A stretch of 64,000 nt of DNA from Panicum virgatum. Lineage: Eukaryota; Streptophyta; Magnoliopsida; Poales; Poaceae. The position numbers were made by a program, and so were the translations under genes. The notes under the pieces are model-generated. The model saw nothing but the letters and a program-made list of their open reading frames with translations. It had not been told where the DNA came from and did no database searches. Shown here piece after piece: positions 1 to 12,001 of this stretch (the first letter of the stretch is position 1; every line of letters starts with the position of its first letter). The DNA lies in NCBI RefSeq assembly GCF_016808335.1, contig NC_053146.1:4131015-4195014 (forward strand), given 5' to 3'.

Positions 1-692
1 TGGTGATGCCCCAAGCACGGCTTGAAGTATCGGGCTGGGTTGGCTCAGGCATGATGATCAACGGGTCGTGCCGTGCTTAGACCGGGCAAAAAAATCGTGC
101 CTCGTATCGGGCTGTCGGGTCTCGGACTTTTTGTACATATATATAAGTGGGGAGCGGGCTAGCAATGGGAAAGGAGGAGGCACGGAGGGGGTTGGCGTTG
201 GCAAATGGCTGGTGCAGTGGGTAGCTGGTGAGGGGTTGGGGGGGGAGAGAGAGAAGGTGGTTGCGGGGCATCGGCACCTGGCAATGCTAGAGCAAATTGA
301 AGGGAGGTGCATTAGTCTTGTGGGTGTATAGAGTTGAACTGTGAGGGATGCATATATGCTGAAAAATTAGATTTAATCACTGTTTTTGCAAAATTTCGTG
401 GGTGCATGGGCACCACCTAATCACTACCTACCTTCGCCCACCTGGCATCACTAGAGGAGTCGATGATGGGAACAGATGAGCATCACGTGGTGGTAGGGAG
501 AGGATGGAAAGCAGGGGCTGAATGAGCTCTAAGGTTTGATCAGACTTTTGTTAGGCTTACTGAGCCGCTAAATTGGGATGGAAGCCTGCTGATGCATGCG
601 GCTCGTTAGAGCCACCTCGAACTCGCTCGTTCTACTAACGAGCAAAACGTTCTGCTCGGCTTGTTAGCAAATTGCATCGAGCCACGAGTATT
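1..692. other. gene-free stretch, no recognisable feature
   Basis: I see no gene here. Short open frames exist on both strands but none has recognisable domains or a convincing start context. A TATATATAA-like run near 136-147 and a G-rich block after it look promoter-like, but no credible coding sequence follows. The right edge is the TSD of the CACTA element that starts at 693. Confidence 0.5.
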
Positions 693-1978
693 CACTACCG
701 GAAATCTCAAGATTGTCGAGTGTTTACATGTTTGCCGAGTGTTTTATTTCAGACACTCGGCAAACAATCTATTTACCAAGTGCCAACAAAAAAACAATCG
801 GCAAAAAAAGCACTCAACAAATAAGGTTGTTTGCCGAGTGCCTAAGGGTTGGCACTCGGCAAATAGGTGTTTGCCGAGTGTCAATGGGTGGGCACTCGGT
901 ACACAACCCATTTCTAAATTTTCTAAAAATTTTAAAAATAGCAAATAAAGTCTAAAAATTATGAGATTTGGCAAAATGTCATAATATCATATGTGTAGGT
1001 TGTGGAAAAAATTGAGGAGATTTCGCACACTTTGTCACATACGTGCTTACAAACCGATACATCTCCGAAGAAGAATCATAGAGTTGAGAAGGATTCGATA
1101 AGATTTGAAGTCAAATTGATGGTCGAATTATTGTTTGTGTTCAAAACTTTTTGTATAGGCAATAGACAACATAAATTTCTTAACGTGAAATTTTGGTGAT
1201 TTTTCAGGTCCATTTGGTATTTTTAAATTTTTTTGCCGAGTGTATTTTATTTGGCACTCGACAAAGCCTCTCTTTGCCAAGTGACATAAAAATACACTCG
1301 GCAAAGCCTCTCGGATGAATTTTGAATTAGAATTTTTGGAGTGTTTCAAATGACCTCGGATGAATAAACTCACAACATCAAAGTTGTAGATCTAGAAAAG
1401 TTAAGAAACGTTGTAGTTCACAACTTTTTTATTTGAATTCATTTAGGATCTCGAATATGTGTTTGAATTTCTCAAATTTGAAATTCAAATTTTGCCAATG
1501 ACCTCGGATCAAAAAACTTACAACATCAAAATTGTAGATCTCGAAAAGTTATGAAACTTTGTAGTTCAAAATGTTTTTATTTGAATTCATTTAGAGTCTC
1601 AAACAAGCAATTTAATCTTAGATTAGTATAATATGTGGGGAATCAAAATGGTATCTAGACATGTGATGCAGGGGTGGAGTGGTAGAGGAGGCTGCGCGAA
1701 GCAAGAGGTCACGGGTTCGAATCACGGCAGCCGCGAAGCAGCGTGAATTGGATGTCTGGTGTGGTTACCAGATAAAAATAAATTTTTTTGCTATTTTTAA
1801 ACCCTGTTTTTAGATCCGGTCTCGAAAAGGCAAAGACTTTGCCAAGTGCTCGGAAAAAACACTCGGCAAAATCGTCTTCGCTGTCACTAACTTTGTCGAG
1901 TAGGCTTTGTCGAGTGTTACACTCCGGCCTTTGCGGAGTGTAACTAAGTACTCGACAGAGTAATGGATTCCGGTAGTG
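693..1978. mobile_element. non-autonomous CACTA (En/Spm) element
   Basis: The element begins CACTACCGGAA and ends TTCCGGTAGTG, a perfect 11-bp terminal inverted repeat. It is flanked by the 3-bp direct repeat ATT (690-692 and 1979-1981), the TSD size expected of CACTA. Both ends carry many copies, in both orientations, of the subterminal motif TTTGCCGAGTG or its complement CACTCGGCAAA (about 717-900 and 1233-1310, again 1845-1945). There is no transposase, so it is non-autonomous at about 1.29 kb. The interior is AT-rich and contains a tRNA-like module, listed separately. Confidence 0.93.
1680..1724 (+). other. tRNA-like A/B-box module inside CACTA element
   Basis: TGGTAGAGGAG (1680-1690) fits the pol III A-box consensus and GGTTCGAATCA (1714-1724) fits the B box at 10 of 11 positions. 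The start-to-start distance is 34 nt, shorter than the roughly 44 nt of a real tRNA gene, and no cloverleaf is apparent. It is therefore a tRNA-derived or tRNA-mimicking module. Similar pairs at the same spacing occur at 3676, 17885 and 23182. Confidence 0.5.
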
Positions 1979-2190
1979 ATTTCATGCCCGCTCTAATTAG
2001 AACCATCCATCCATAACTAGTTGCCATCAATTAGGTGATCTTGCATCTCGATCGATTTGGCCGTGGTACCTTCAAATCTTTTGGGAATGACTGTCGTGGG
2101 CGACCAAGAAGATCGAAACGTAATGGATTCTACACAAACAATTCTTTATATCTAGAGTACTTCCATTTCATTACATCTGTACATGGCATT

Positions 2191-2730
2191 AAAAATGGCA
2201 ACGGGTAAAATCCGCGCGGATATCCACTTCATAAACCCGTATCCGCGTGCTAAAATCTGCACCCGCGCCCACACCCGCAACCCGCAACGGGTAGGAAACG
2301 ATACCTGTACCCGCTATCTGCGGATACCGGCATACTCGCGGGCACGCCTGTATACCCGCAAGCTTAAGAAAATCAAGCATACAAGCACATTTTTAATAGC
2401 ATATAAATATTAATATATCAATGAATGCACCTCTATATCTCATCACTAATAAATTACAACATAATAAACAACATGTCAACACCATTTATGTGAGGAAATA
2501 AATAAATCTTAGCAATTAAATGAACTAGTCTCATACATAATACATTACAAGAGTCATTGCTTGCGGGTTTGCGGATTCGGGTATCAATTTTTCAAACCCG
2601 TTTGTGGATATCCGTTGGGTTTAAAGTTGTACCCGCGCCCGTGCCCGCGGGCACAAACTCATACCCGTATCCGCGCCCGTCGGGTTTGGTATCCGCGGGT
2701 GCGCAGATATTTCGTACCCGTTGCCATCCA
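2191..2730. mobile_element. non-autonomous TIR element, MULE- or hAT-like
   Basis: ATGGCAACGGGTA at the left end is repeated inverted at the right end as TACCCGTTGCCAT. The element is flanked by an 11-bp direct repeat, TACATGGCATT (2180-2190 and 2731-2741). A TSD of 9-11 bp suggests a Mutator-like element, though short TIRs and chance extension of an 8-bp hAT TSD cannot be excluded. The interior is dense in variants of the string ACCCGTATCCGCG in both orientations. No coding capacity is seen. Confidence 0.75.
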
Positions 2731-2741
2731 TACATGGCATT

Positions 2742-3309
2742 TTTGAGATAGCACGTTATTTAGAAATATTTGCTCGTTGATTCCACTCTCTGTAAGAGTC
2801 TTGGTCGTCCTTTGGTCCAAATAAATTTGTGACGAAATTATCAAGGCCTGCTGTGGAATATGGTGAAATATTATTTAATGCGTGACACATGGCAGTACCA
2901 AATTCAGAAATTTTCTGGGAGCTGAAAACACTCACAAAAACAGCCAAAGCCACCAACGATTCATGACATCCAACTCGCATGAAAATTCTATCAAATATTA
3001 ACTCCAATAAATAGGTAGAAGTACATTTCAATTCTCAAAAAGGTATATTGTTGCATACAAATTATATTTCATAACAGGGAAGATGAGCAGAGCGGGAGTA
3101 ACAGGGTGAGAGCTGCGAGGAAGTAAAAATAAAATAAGCCCATAAAGTGCATGTACTGACTATTTCAGTATTTTGTGACTGTTGTTGATCCCTCTCATGA
3201 AAATGGCACGCCTCATATAAAAATCATTTTCATGAGAGTTATGCAACACCTCCATAGAAATAAACATTTTCAGGATTGTCCACGTAATTTTCATGAGAGT
3301 TTTTTCTCA
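2742..3309. other. gene-free stretch
   Basis: No gene is recognisable. Repeats of TTTTCATGAGAGTT and related strings occur at about 3195-3300 and resume at 3886-3960 beyond the CACTA insertion, so the CACTA element at 3310 interrupted an older repeat. Confidence 0.45.
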
Positions 3310-3882
3310 CACTACTAGAAAAGGAGGCATCAGTCCACCTTCTGTTAGTACCGGTTGCTTAAAATCCGGTACTAATACCAATTTAGTACCGGTTCTACAG
3401 CACAGTGCCCCCCGAGGCCATTTAGTACCGGATTTTAACACCACCCGATACTAAACCGGTTGGTGTTATGATCCGGTACTAAATAGCTCCCCCAGCCATT
3501 TAGTACCGGGCCATAACACCACCCGGTATTAAATGGCACCCGGTACTAAATGGTGTCATTTAGTACCGGGTGGTGTTATGATCCGGTACTAAATGGTTAT
3601 GGGTAGGTACGCCTGTTTTGATTACTTCGAAAGGATAGCATCTTCAATGCACTCACATGTGGTGTGTGGGTGGGATGGTAGAGGAGACTACGCGCAAGAC
3701 CGCACGTCAGAGTTTGAACCGCAGCACACCCACATTTATTCGAATATATTTTTTCCAAGGGATAGTACATTTAGGACCGCTGCAATTGGTATTTAATGGA
3801 CCGGCCAGCCGGCAGCACCAGCTGGGGCAGCCGGTACTAACGACGGTAGGCGCTTGGTCCTAATGTGACTTTTCATGTAGTG
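3310..3882. mobile_element. non-autonomous CACTA element, 573 bp
   Basis: The ends are CACTACTAGAAAAG and, inverted, CACTACATGAAAAG, so 12 of 14 terminal bases match. The 3-bp TSD is TCA (3307-3309 and 3883-3885). The left half is built from repeated TTTAGTACCGG and its complement, a typical CACTA subterminal array of a different family from the TTTGCCGAGTG elements. It contains a tRNA-like module and no transposase. Confidence 0.9.
3676..3721 (+). other. tRNA-like A/B-box module inside CACTA element
   Basis: The A-box-like TGGTAGAGGAG is identical to the one at 1680. A degenerate B box, AGTTTGAACCG, starts 35 nt downstream at 3711. No tRNA cloverleaf can be drawn. Confidence 0.4.
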
Positions 3883-4151
3883 TCATGTTCATGAAAATAA
3901 ACGTTTTCATGAGGATTGTTCATTACTCACATGAATTTTCAATTTATCAGGTGAAACGAACCTTTTGCCACTAACACTCATGTGGAACAATTCCCGAGTT
4001 TTGAAAAGAGTATGTACAACACAGTTTTATGTAACACAATTTTATCTAGAGGAAACATCTCTCCTCTTTCTTTCCAAATCTAATATATGGCACCATGTAA
4101 CTCTCAAGAACTACCTAGTTAAATTGGAGCAAGCAAAAGCAAGAATACAGG

Positions 4152-4352
4152 TGTCGGTGTTTACCGCCAAGTCTGCTCAAGGATACCCTTAGCAGTAGGG
4201 TTTGTAGGTAGGGATCGACTGTTCTAGAACTCGATGGTACAAGGAACACAAAGATTTAGACAGGTTCGAGCCGCGAGTTTACGTAATACCCTACGTCCTG
4301 TATGGTTTGAATTGCCTTAGGTATTGATGTCTTTGGAGGGGGTCCCTGCCCG
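4152..4352 (+). repeat. outer element, left LTR, first part
   Basis: This is the first 201 bp of the left LTR. From 4213 it aligns with the right LTR at 16304 onward; 4152-4212 has no counterpart there. It is cut at GCCCG (4348-4352), the target site of the Tekay insertion, and continues at 14797. Confidence 0.85.
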
Positions 4353-7300
4353 TGAAGCGTCTCCTCATCAGAGAAGACTTAAAATTGATGCAATATCAGT
4401 CTCAGGAGACTGATAACACTTTTATTACATCAGATGGTATATTACCGTACAACTCTGCGCGGAAGTGGGCAGTGAAGCGCCACTATCGCGAGGATAACAA
4501 CTAACACTCATACAACGATATTGAGTACGAAGAGGGGATCATCAGAGTCTTACGCCATACGGAACTTCCTGCGGGTGACCCTATCCACAGGCAAGGTTGG
4601 GTGCAGGACGAAACCTCTACTCAACGTCTTCGGGAATGAAGTCTGGATCTTCCTCTGTAAAAATTAAGAATGGGGTGAGTACAAACGTACTCAGCAAGTC
4701 CAACTACACCCACAGAGGGGGTATAAACAGAATATAATGCACGGGGTAAATCAAGGTTAAGGCTAGGGTTTCATTTGCGGAAAGCTAATTTTTATGCAGG
4801 GGTTCATTTGAAAGAAAGGATTTTCAAAGCAAGTTTTCTTGTACCGAGTAACACGTAGTGTTGATCCACACAGGATCCAAGTTTTAAGTTGCTACTGGAC
4901 TCCTCATCCGTCGTAGCACACGGCACAGCTGCCGGACACTTTTCCAAAACAACTCACGCCAACCCATCCATTCCCGGAAGAAACACTAGTTATGTGATCA
5001 CACCGTAACTCGCCTAGTACCGTGGGCACGGCTATTCGAATAGATTTTAACTCTGCAGAGGTGTGCAACATTACCCACAAGCGAGGTACCACAACTCGAT
5101 CACCTTAGTATCGGTGCAGATCCCAACAAAACCATTACCCACCTTAGCCAGACCTGACTAGCCATCACGGGATCCACCAAGGGGTCATGGACCTATCACA
5201 GAGGTTTTAACCGAGGCATAAGTCACACAGAGCTAATCCTTTCTCCTTGATCACCTGTTGCTCTTAGCTCTCCTGATGGCTATCAGACTAACTAGTGGGG
5301 TTTATGCTAAGCCGTTGCCCATACAACGGTCGAGTGGTTTGCACGATGGTTGAGTTAGGTGAGATGGCACACCAACTCGGTCCTTAGTTGTGACAAGATG
5401 GATATCTCCCTTCCTTGCTCAACCACACAGGTACGAGCACATCATTCGGCAATTCACACAGAAGTGCCATCCATCCCGTCTAAATTTATCTTTCGAAAAT
5501 TTTACATTTTCCCTTCCGACACACTCACACTTTTTTTTTGTATAAAACAAGTTGTATCGTGTTTAAGGTCCTAAGCGTTCTAGCATCGATTAACATCCAA
5601 ACAGATCACATTCAGACATTAATCTAGGTGGCCAAGGAAAAGTTATAACAAATCAAGGGGTGGCTATCCAACCATATTTTTAGCAGGCAAAACATATGCA
5701 GTTTTGTAAATCCGGCCAATAGGTTGTGTTTATAAAAAACTAGGACAAAATATGCATCAAAGTATGGGATTGAACTTGCCGCTCTCGAAGCCTTCCGGGA
5801 AGTCCTGATCGAGGTACGATCCTTCGGGTTCGGGGTCGCGGAACTGGTCCTCGTTCACTCACTCACAGTACTGCTCGTCGACGGGTTCTCCCTCGTTCAC
5901 ACCGTGATCTACGATGCATACACACACACAATCAAGAAAAAGAAATAAAAGTTTTATCATTGAGCTCGAATCGAAAACAATTAAGATATGAAGATAGGAG
6001 TAATATTTTTGGGCGATTTCCTAATGGCATGGCCAAAATTATGTTAGGAATGATGTGGTAAAGTTTTAGGTCGATCGGAGATTGTTTGGTGCATAAAATG
6101 ATAGGTTGCAGGGAGGTTTAGGGGTTAAACCGGGATTAGGGGCCTATTTGTAATTATGGCAAGGGCTTGATTATAATTTCTAGAAAGATCAGGGAGGCCA
6201 TAGAAAATAGGTAGGGGTCTATTTGTAAATAGGTCACATAGTGGAAGGGTTTGTTTTGGAATATAATAGAGGGGAGGGTTTCTTTTGTAAAATGGTTAGA
6301 AAGGGTGGAAGGACTCTTTAAGAAATAGAAAGAAAGGGAGGGGCCTAAGGGCAAAACAGCCCTTCATCCCCTACCTCTCGACAGAGAGCAGAGGAGGGCG
6401 CAGGGGGGGCGCTCCTGGCGCCGGCGGCCCAGGGCGCGGGAGCGGCCGGGGAGGAGGTGAAAATGGAGAGGAGGCCGTGAGGAATCTATTCCCCCCCTCG
6501 ATTTGGGCCGAGGCGCGGCGAGGAGGCGGGTGCTACGAGGGCAAGCGGCGGCGGCCACGGCGGCTCTGGTCGGCAGCGCAGCAAGGCCGGGGAGGAGGGG
6601 CGGCGTGGCTTGTGGTGGTGGTGGCCGATGCGAGGGGCCTCTTTATAGGCGGAATAAGGCGGTGGAGCAGGGGGTCCGCGGTGGTGGTCGGCCGGCAAGC
6701 TCGGCGAGCGCCATTAATGGCGTTGGGGCCGGCTTGGCCACTTGCGGGCGTCGCGGGGTGGCGTGGGCATCGAGGACGTTGTCGTGCAGGAGAGGACGAG
6801 CACGTGGAGGAGGGGGGCCGGTTGTTGTGCCTGTCGTCGCACTGTTCACGAACAGCGCGGCTCGGGCGGCGAGGCAGCGACGTCGTGCTCGACGGCGGGC
6901 GGCGCGGCGAGCACAGGTGACTGGACAAGTCAGGCAGCGACGAGCAGCGCGGCGGGCAGGGCGTGCGCGCACTCGGGGCAGGCTCAGGGGCGTGCGCGTG
7001 CGCGGGTAGGAAACAGGGGAGAAGGAAGGAGAAAGAAGCAAGGAGAAGGAGGGAGAGAAAAAAAGAAGAAAAGAAAAGGGAAAGGAGGAGGAAAGAAAAA
7101 GAGAGAGGAAAAAAAGAGAGGGGCGCGGCGGGATTCGCGGCGGGCGGTCGCGCGTGGGCGACAGACAGCCGAGCGGCGCGAGATGGGACGGCGGCGAGGA
7201 AAAAGAGGGAGGGGTACGGTAGGCGGAAAAAAAAGGAGAAGAAAAGGTGGAACGACGATTGAAATCGGGTGTCGGCACGGCGAAAATTTCTAGGAAGGAA

Positions 7301-7395
7301 TTAGGGTTTAGGGTTAATTGAGCTCAATGATGAAAAACTTTAAAAAAAATATTTTAGCCCGTAATTTATTTTGGTAGATTTTTCGGGATGTCACA
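4353..7395 (-). repeat. Tekay 3' LTR, 3043 bp
   Basis: Plus-strand ends are TGAAGCGTCTCC and GGGATGTCACA. The U3-like part (about 6360-7280) is very GC- or purine-rich and yields long but meaningless open frames on both strands. The segment 4527-5010 aligns with 13847-14335 and the segment from about 6950 to 7395 aligns with about 14380-14796, which defines the shared LTR. The 4570-4640 segment encodes the same start of the accessory ORF that is seen in the other LTR, here carrying a TAA nonsense change. Confidence 0.88.
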
Positions 7396-7410
7396 AACCT
7401 ACCCCACTTA
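7396..7410 (-). promoter_or_regulatory. Tekay polypurine tract
   Basis: On the minus strand AAGTGGGGTAGGTT lies directly before the TGTGACATC start of the 3' LTR. It is the plus-strand priming site for reverse transcription and overlaps the last codons of pol. Confidence 0.8.
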
Positions 7411-8771
7411 AATTGAATCTCGTCCTCGAGATTCGGCTGGCTTCTAAAGAGATGGGGAAACTCTTTCTTCAGAGCATCTTCACGCTCCCATGTAGCTTCT
7501 TCTATTCCGTGTCTGCTTTACTGAACTCTGCAAATCCGTACCTCAGAGTTTCTTGTCCTCCTTGTGACAGTGTCCAGAATCTTGACCGGTATCTCCTGAT
7601 ATCGCAGGTCCATTTGTAGATCTATTTCTTCTTCTGGCACATGCTCTTTCTCCGGTACTCTCAAACATCTCCTTAGCTGGGACACATGGAATACCGGGTG
7701 TATATCTGACATTCCTTCGGGTAGCTCCAGTCGGTATGCTACGGCTCCGACCTTCTTCAGGACTTGGTACGGTCCAATGTACCTAGGGGCCAACTTTCTT
7801 TGTACTTGAAATCTTCAGGTTCCCCGAATAGGTGAAACCTTAAGGTAGACGAATTCTCCCGGGTTGAAGCTTATTTCTCGTCTCTTCTTGTCCGCGTAGC
7901 TCTTCTGTCGAGACTGGGCGGCCTTCAGCTTTTCTCTAATTTCGGCCACTCTTTCTTTTGCTTCCTTTATGAGTGCGGGTCCGACTAGGGCACGTTCTCC
8001 AACTTCTGACCACATCAGGGGAGTTCTGCATTTTCTTCCATAAAGAGCTTCGAACGGTGACATGCCCAAACTTGCTTGATAACCATTATTATATGAAAAT
8101 TCCACATAGGGCAAACTCTGCTCCCAATCCTTGCCATAGGTAAGGACACATGCTCTCAACATATCCTCCATAATCTGATTTACCCTTTCTGTTTGACCAT
8201 TCGTTTGTGGGTGATAGGCGGAGCTGAAATTCAATTTGGTGCCCATGGCTTTATGCAAACTTTTCTAAAATCTAGTGGTGAATTGGGTCCCTCTATCTGA
8301 AACAATTCTGCTGGGCACACCATGCAACTTTACTATGTTTTCCACATAAAGCTTAGCTAGCCTTTCTCCACCGTAATTGGTCCGCACGGGTATGAAATGA
8401 GCTGCTTTAGTGAGTCGGTCCACTATTACCCATATGGAGTCATGTCCTTTCTGTGTTCTGGGCAAACCCACTACAAAGTCCATTCCTATCTCATCTCATT
8501 TCCAAACCGAGATAAGTAGGGGTTACAACAGTCCTGCTGGCTTCTGATGTTCGGCCTTGATTCTTTGACAAGTATCACAATGGGCGACAAACTGTACAAT
8601 ATCCGCCTTCATTCCCTTCCACCAATATTTTTGTTTTAAGTCCATATACATCTTGGTGGATCCTAGGTGGATGGAGTAGGCTGAGTTATGGGCTTCATCC
8701 ATAATTATATGTCGGAAGTCTCCTTCCTGGGGCACACAAATCTTATTTTTTATACCATAAAGTTCCCTCAT
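7400..8771 (-). pseudogene. Tekay integrase with chromodomain, broken
   Basis: The N-terminal HHCC zinc finger lies at 8523-8771 (HNSAYSIHLG..., CDTCQ). The catalytic core begins at 8483 (MDFVVGLPRTQKG, DRLTKAAHFIP, VSDRGTQF) and continues at 8258 with the glutamate in NGQTERVNQ. The C-terminal part (7793-7518) has the [10 protein letters not shown] and [10 protein letters not shown] motifs, then a type II chromodomain (EEATWERED at about 7480) that runs into the PPT. Breaks: a stop or frameshift between the zinc finger and core, one at about 8260, one near 7805, and an in-frame TAA at 7515-7517 inside the chromodomain. The chromodomain is known to steer chromoviruses to heterochromatin. Confidence 0.88.
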
Positions 8772-9393
8772 TATCCACCCTAAAATCCGGTGCCTTATTT
8801 TCTCCAGTCTGCGTTCGGATTTCCATCAAGTCCTTGTCCGAACTTTGTGCCTTTCTGATTTTATCCTCCAGAGTGGGTTGAATTCTCATGTTGTGAATGG
8901 AACCCCGAGGGACAATGTGCACATTCAATCGTGCCATTTCTTCCTGCAGATGGGCATCCTTGGGTTCATAAGATTTCCGGCTTAAGGCATCGGCCACCAC
9001 ATTAGCTTTGCCACGGTGGTAATGAATTTTCACATTATATTCCTTAATCAGTTCTAACCACCTTCTTTGCCTGAAGTTCAAGTCTGGCTGGGTGAAAATA
9101 TACTTCAAACTCTTATGGTCAGTGTAGATCTCACACTTATTTCTAATTAGATAATGTCTCCAAATCTTGAAGGCACGCACTACGGCTGCAAATTCTAGAT
9201 CATGTGTTGGGTAATTCTGCTCATGAGGCCTAAGTTGGCGGGAAGCGTATGCAACAACTTTCCCGTCTTGCATCAGTACACACCCTAATCCTTGTCGGGA
9301 TGCATCACAATAAATGACAAAATCCCGATGAATGTCTGGTAGGGTTAGTACTGGAGCGGTTGTCAACCTTCGCTTCAATTCCTGAAAACTCAT
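8743..9393 (-). pseudogene. Tekay RNase H
   Basis: An open segment carries the canonical Ty3 RNase H motifs: [53 protein letters not shown] and [10 protein letters not shown]...ADALSR. It continues from the RT thumb or connection region and overlaps the integrase start in another frame. It is open within itself but separated from its neighbours by frame breaks, so it is part of a dead pol. Confidence 0.88.
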
Positions 9394-9585
9394 TTAGCAG
9401 GATTCTGTCCAGACGAACTTCTTTTCCTTCTTAAGTAGTTCTGTCATCGGCCAGGCTATCTTGGAGAATCCCTCAATAAATCTTCGATAATACCCAGCTA
9501 ATTCAAGAAAGCTTCTGATTTCACTAACATTAGTTGGTTGCTGCCAATTGGAAACCGCTTCGACTTTCTCAGGGTCGACTGCTAC

Positions 9586-10059
9586 TCATTCTATGGTCAG
9601 AATATGTCCAAGAAAAGCCACTTTCTCTAGCCAAAATTCACAGTTGCTGAATTTTGCATAGAGTTTGTTCGCTCTCAACTTTTCCAAAACTACCCTCAGA
9701 TGTTGTTCGTGCTCCTGGACACTCTTCGAGTAAATAAGTATGTCGTCGATGAAGACTACGATAAACTTATCTAACTCGTCCATAAACACCTTGTTCATGA
9801 GATTCATGAAATAAGCAGGTGCATTGGTGAGTCCAAAAGACATCATCGTAAACTCAAACTGCCCGTAACGGGTGACAAAAGCTGTCTTTGGAATGTCACT
9901 TTCTCTAATCTTGAGCTGAAAATATCCTGACCTCAGATCAATCTTGGAGAAGTACTTGGCTCCTTTTAGTTGATCGAAAAGGTTATCAATCCTGGGGAGG
10001 GGGCACTTATTCTTGATGGTAACTTCGTTCAGTGCCTGGTAATCTACACACAACCTCAT
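9586..10059 (-). pseudogene. Tekay reverse transcriptase
   Basis: RT motifs are in order: [64 protein letters not shown], and the catalytic FIDDIL box (normally YxDD in retroviruses, FIDDIL in plant Ty3). The segment stops near 9586; remaining RT and tether sequence to RNase H (9400-9580) is in other frames. Confidence 0.9.
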
Positions 10060-10131
10060 ACTCCCATCCTTCTTCTTGACAAATAGGACTGGGGCTCCCC
10101 AAGGTGACGAGCTTGGTCTGATGAAGCCAAT

Positions 10132-10761
10132 TCATTGTAATTGTTCCATTTGCTTCTTTAATTCTGCCAATTTAGAGGCTGCCATCCTATAGGGTCTCTT
10201 GGCTATAGGAGAGGTTTCAGGGACAAGGTCGATGACAAACTCTATATCCATATCTGGTGGCATTCCGGGAAGTTCTTCAGGGAAAACATCTGGGTATTCG
10301 TTTACTACCGGGACTTCTTCTAAGGACTTGGCTTCCATGCTAAACACCATCGGGTCAGATCCACTTCCCCGGGTATGGCAGGTCACGCATACTCCTTCTG
10401 GGTTCGTTAGGTGTACCACCTTGTCGGTACAACCTATGAGACCATTGTGTCGGCTTAACCAGTCCATTCCAAGGATCATGTCTATTCCCTTAGACTTAAG
10501 TACTACTAGGTCTGCTAGAAATTCTACCCCACTTAAATTGATCTTTACCCGTAGACAACCTAATTGACACTTGATGTCACCTCCAGGCGTCCGGGTTAAT
10601 AGTGGTGTTTTTAGTAGTACTGTAGGTATATTGTGTCTTTCCACAAAACTTGAGGATATGAACGAGTGTGATGCTCCAGAATCAAATAGTAATATTGCAA
10701 GAGCTGAGCTGACTAGGTACTCACCGAGCACTACGCCCTGAGATCCTTGAGCCTCCTGCAA
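10132..10761 (-). pseudogene. Tekay aspartic protease and RT N-terminus
   Basis: The retropepsin motif LLFDSGASHSFIS supplies the catalytic aspartate, followed by the flap-like region and ILGMDWLSRH, a signature of plant Ty3 proteases. The C-terminal part (VVNEYPDVFPEELPGMPP, VPETSPIAKRPYRM) is the linker into RT. The frame ends just before the RT motifs start at 10059. The protease itself is uninterrupted, but the enclosing polyprotein is not. Confidence 0.88.
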
Positions 10762-12001
10762 GTTGATGTGGTTGACGCGGGCTCGTCCAAATGACTGCTG
10801 GGCTGCCTCATCTTCTGACTGTTGTTGTTGGTGTTGTTATTGTTGCGGATGGGCACTCGGTTGGCACCTGACAGAACTGGCCTTGGTCCATTCACCGTGT
10901 TGGAGAAAGCTGATGTAGCAGGCTTGCTCTTGGCATATGGGCAGTTGGCAATGAAATGCCCTGTCTCACGGCAGTTGAAACAGGCCCTAGCATTGCTGTT
11001 GTTGGTGGCGACCTGGCTTGCATTGCTCTGCGGGGTCTTCATGGTGTTCTGGCTCCTGAACTGTGTGTTAGGGGCCTGTGGGCCTGTCACCTGAGACTGG
11101 GTCCTATACTGCATTGGGGCCTGAGATCTTGATGCAGTATAGCTAAAGCTTCTTGGTTTTTGAAAGCATCCTGCTGGCGGGCCTTGTTTTCCATTAACTT
11201 GCGCTTGTTATCCTTTCTTTCTTCAGCTTTGGCCCTTTCTGTGAGAATAGCCTTGTTTATCAAAGTATTGAAGTCGGGGTAGATCAGAGGGGTAAGCAAG
11301 GTCTAGAGTTCTGGGTTCAATCCCCCCTTGAACATGTCCTGCTTCTTTTCATCATCGTTCACTTCCTCTGGTGCATATCGGGCCAGTTCCATGAACTGGT
11401 AGGTGTACTCTTCTACCGACATGCTTCCTTGCTGCAGTGCTCAGAACGCATCCGTCTTGCGTTTCATGGTGACCGAGGGGATATGATAGCGGCGGAACTC
11501 CTTCACAAATTCCTTCCAAGTGATGGTGGAGGTATCTTCGGCAGCGGCACAATAATTCTCCCACCAGGCTAAGGCAGTTCCGGTGAGTTGATGGGCTGCC
11601 AGAAGAACTTTGTCTCGATCCTGGCATTCGAACGGCTCGAGCTTCCTCTGGATCCCACGCAGCCAGTCGTCTACATCCAAGGGGTTGCTGGATTCGGCAA
11701 AGGTGGGTGGCTTGGTCCCCAGAAAAGCTGTCAGCTTGTCATTCATGGTCTGCTCTCATGGCCGCTTGTTGACGAGGGCATTGGCCAGTGTTTCCATTAG
11801 GAGGGTCTGGTTGTGTATTATCTGTGCTAGGTCTCCGAGGGGTGATGGTGGTGGCAGTGGTACTTCTCCTTGATTTCCTCCTACGTTCTGGCTCACTTCC
11901 TGTTCTTCCCGAGGAGGGTTCTGTCCATTAGGCTGTCCTCCCACGCCAGTGGCAGCAGGGGTCCGATTTCGGGAGGCTCTCGTACTGCTTCGAGAAGCCA
12001 T
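10731..12001 (-). pseudogene. Tekay gag with CCHC zinc knuckle, broken
   Basis: The ATG is at 12001. The N-terminal proline- and glycine-rich region is followed by the retrotransposon gag core (DVDDWLRGIQRKLEPF, TGTALAWWENY, WKEFVKEFRRYHIP) and, near 10950-11000, a CCHC knuckle CFNCRETGHFIANC that binds RNA. In one frame there are stops at about 11747-11755 (TGA), about 11438 (TGA) and about 11297 (TAG); a frameshift near 11100 precedes the knuckle segment. It would form the virus-like particle, but is dead here. Confidence 0.88.

Noticed and set aside
6477..7293. Several GC- or purine-rich open frames of 100-210 codons
   Set aside because: They lie within the Tekay 3' LTR and are low-complexity Arg/Lys or Ser/Pro strings produced by base composition; the other LTR carries altered versions.
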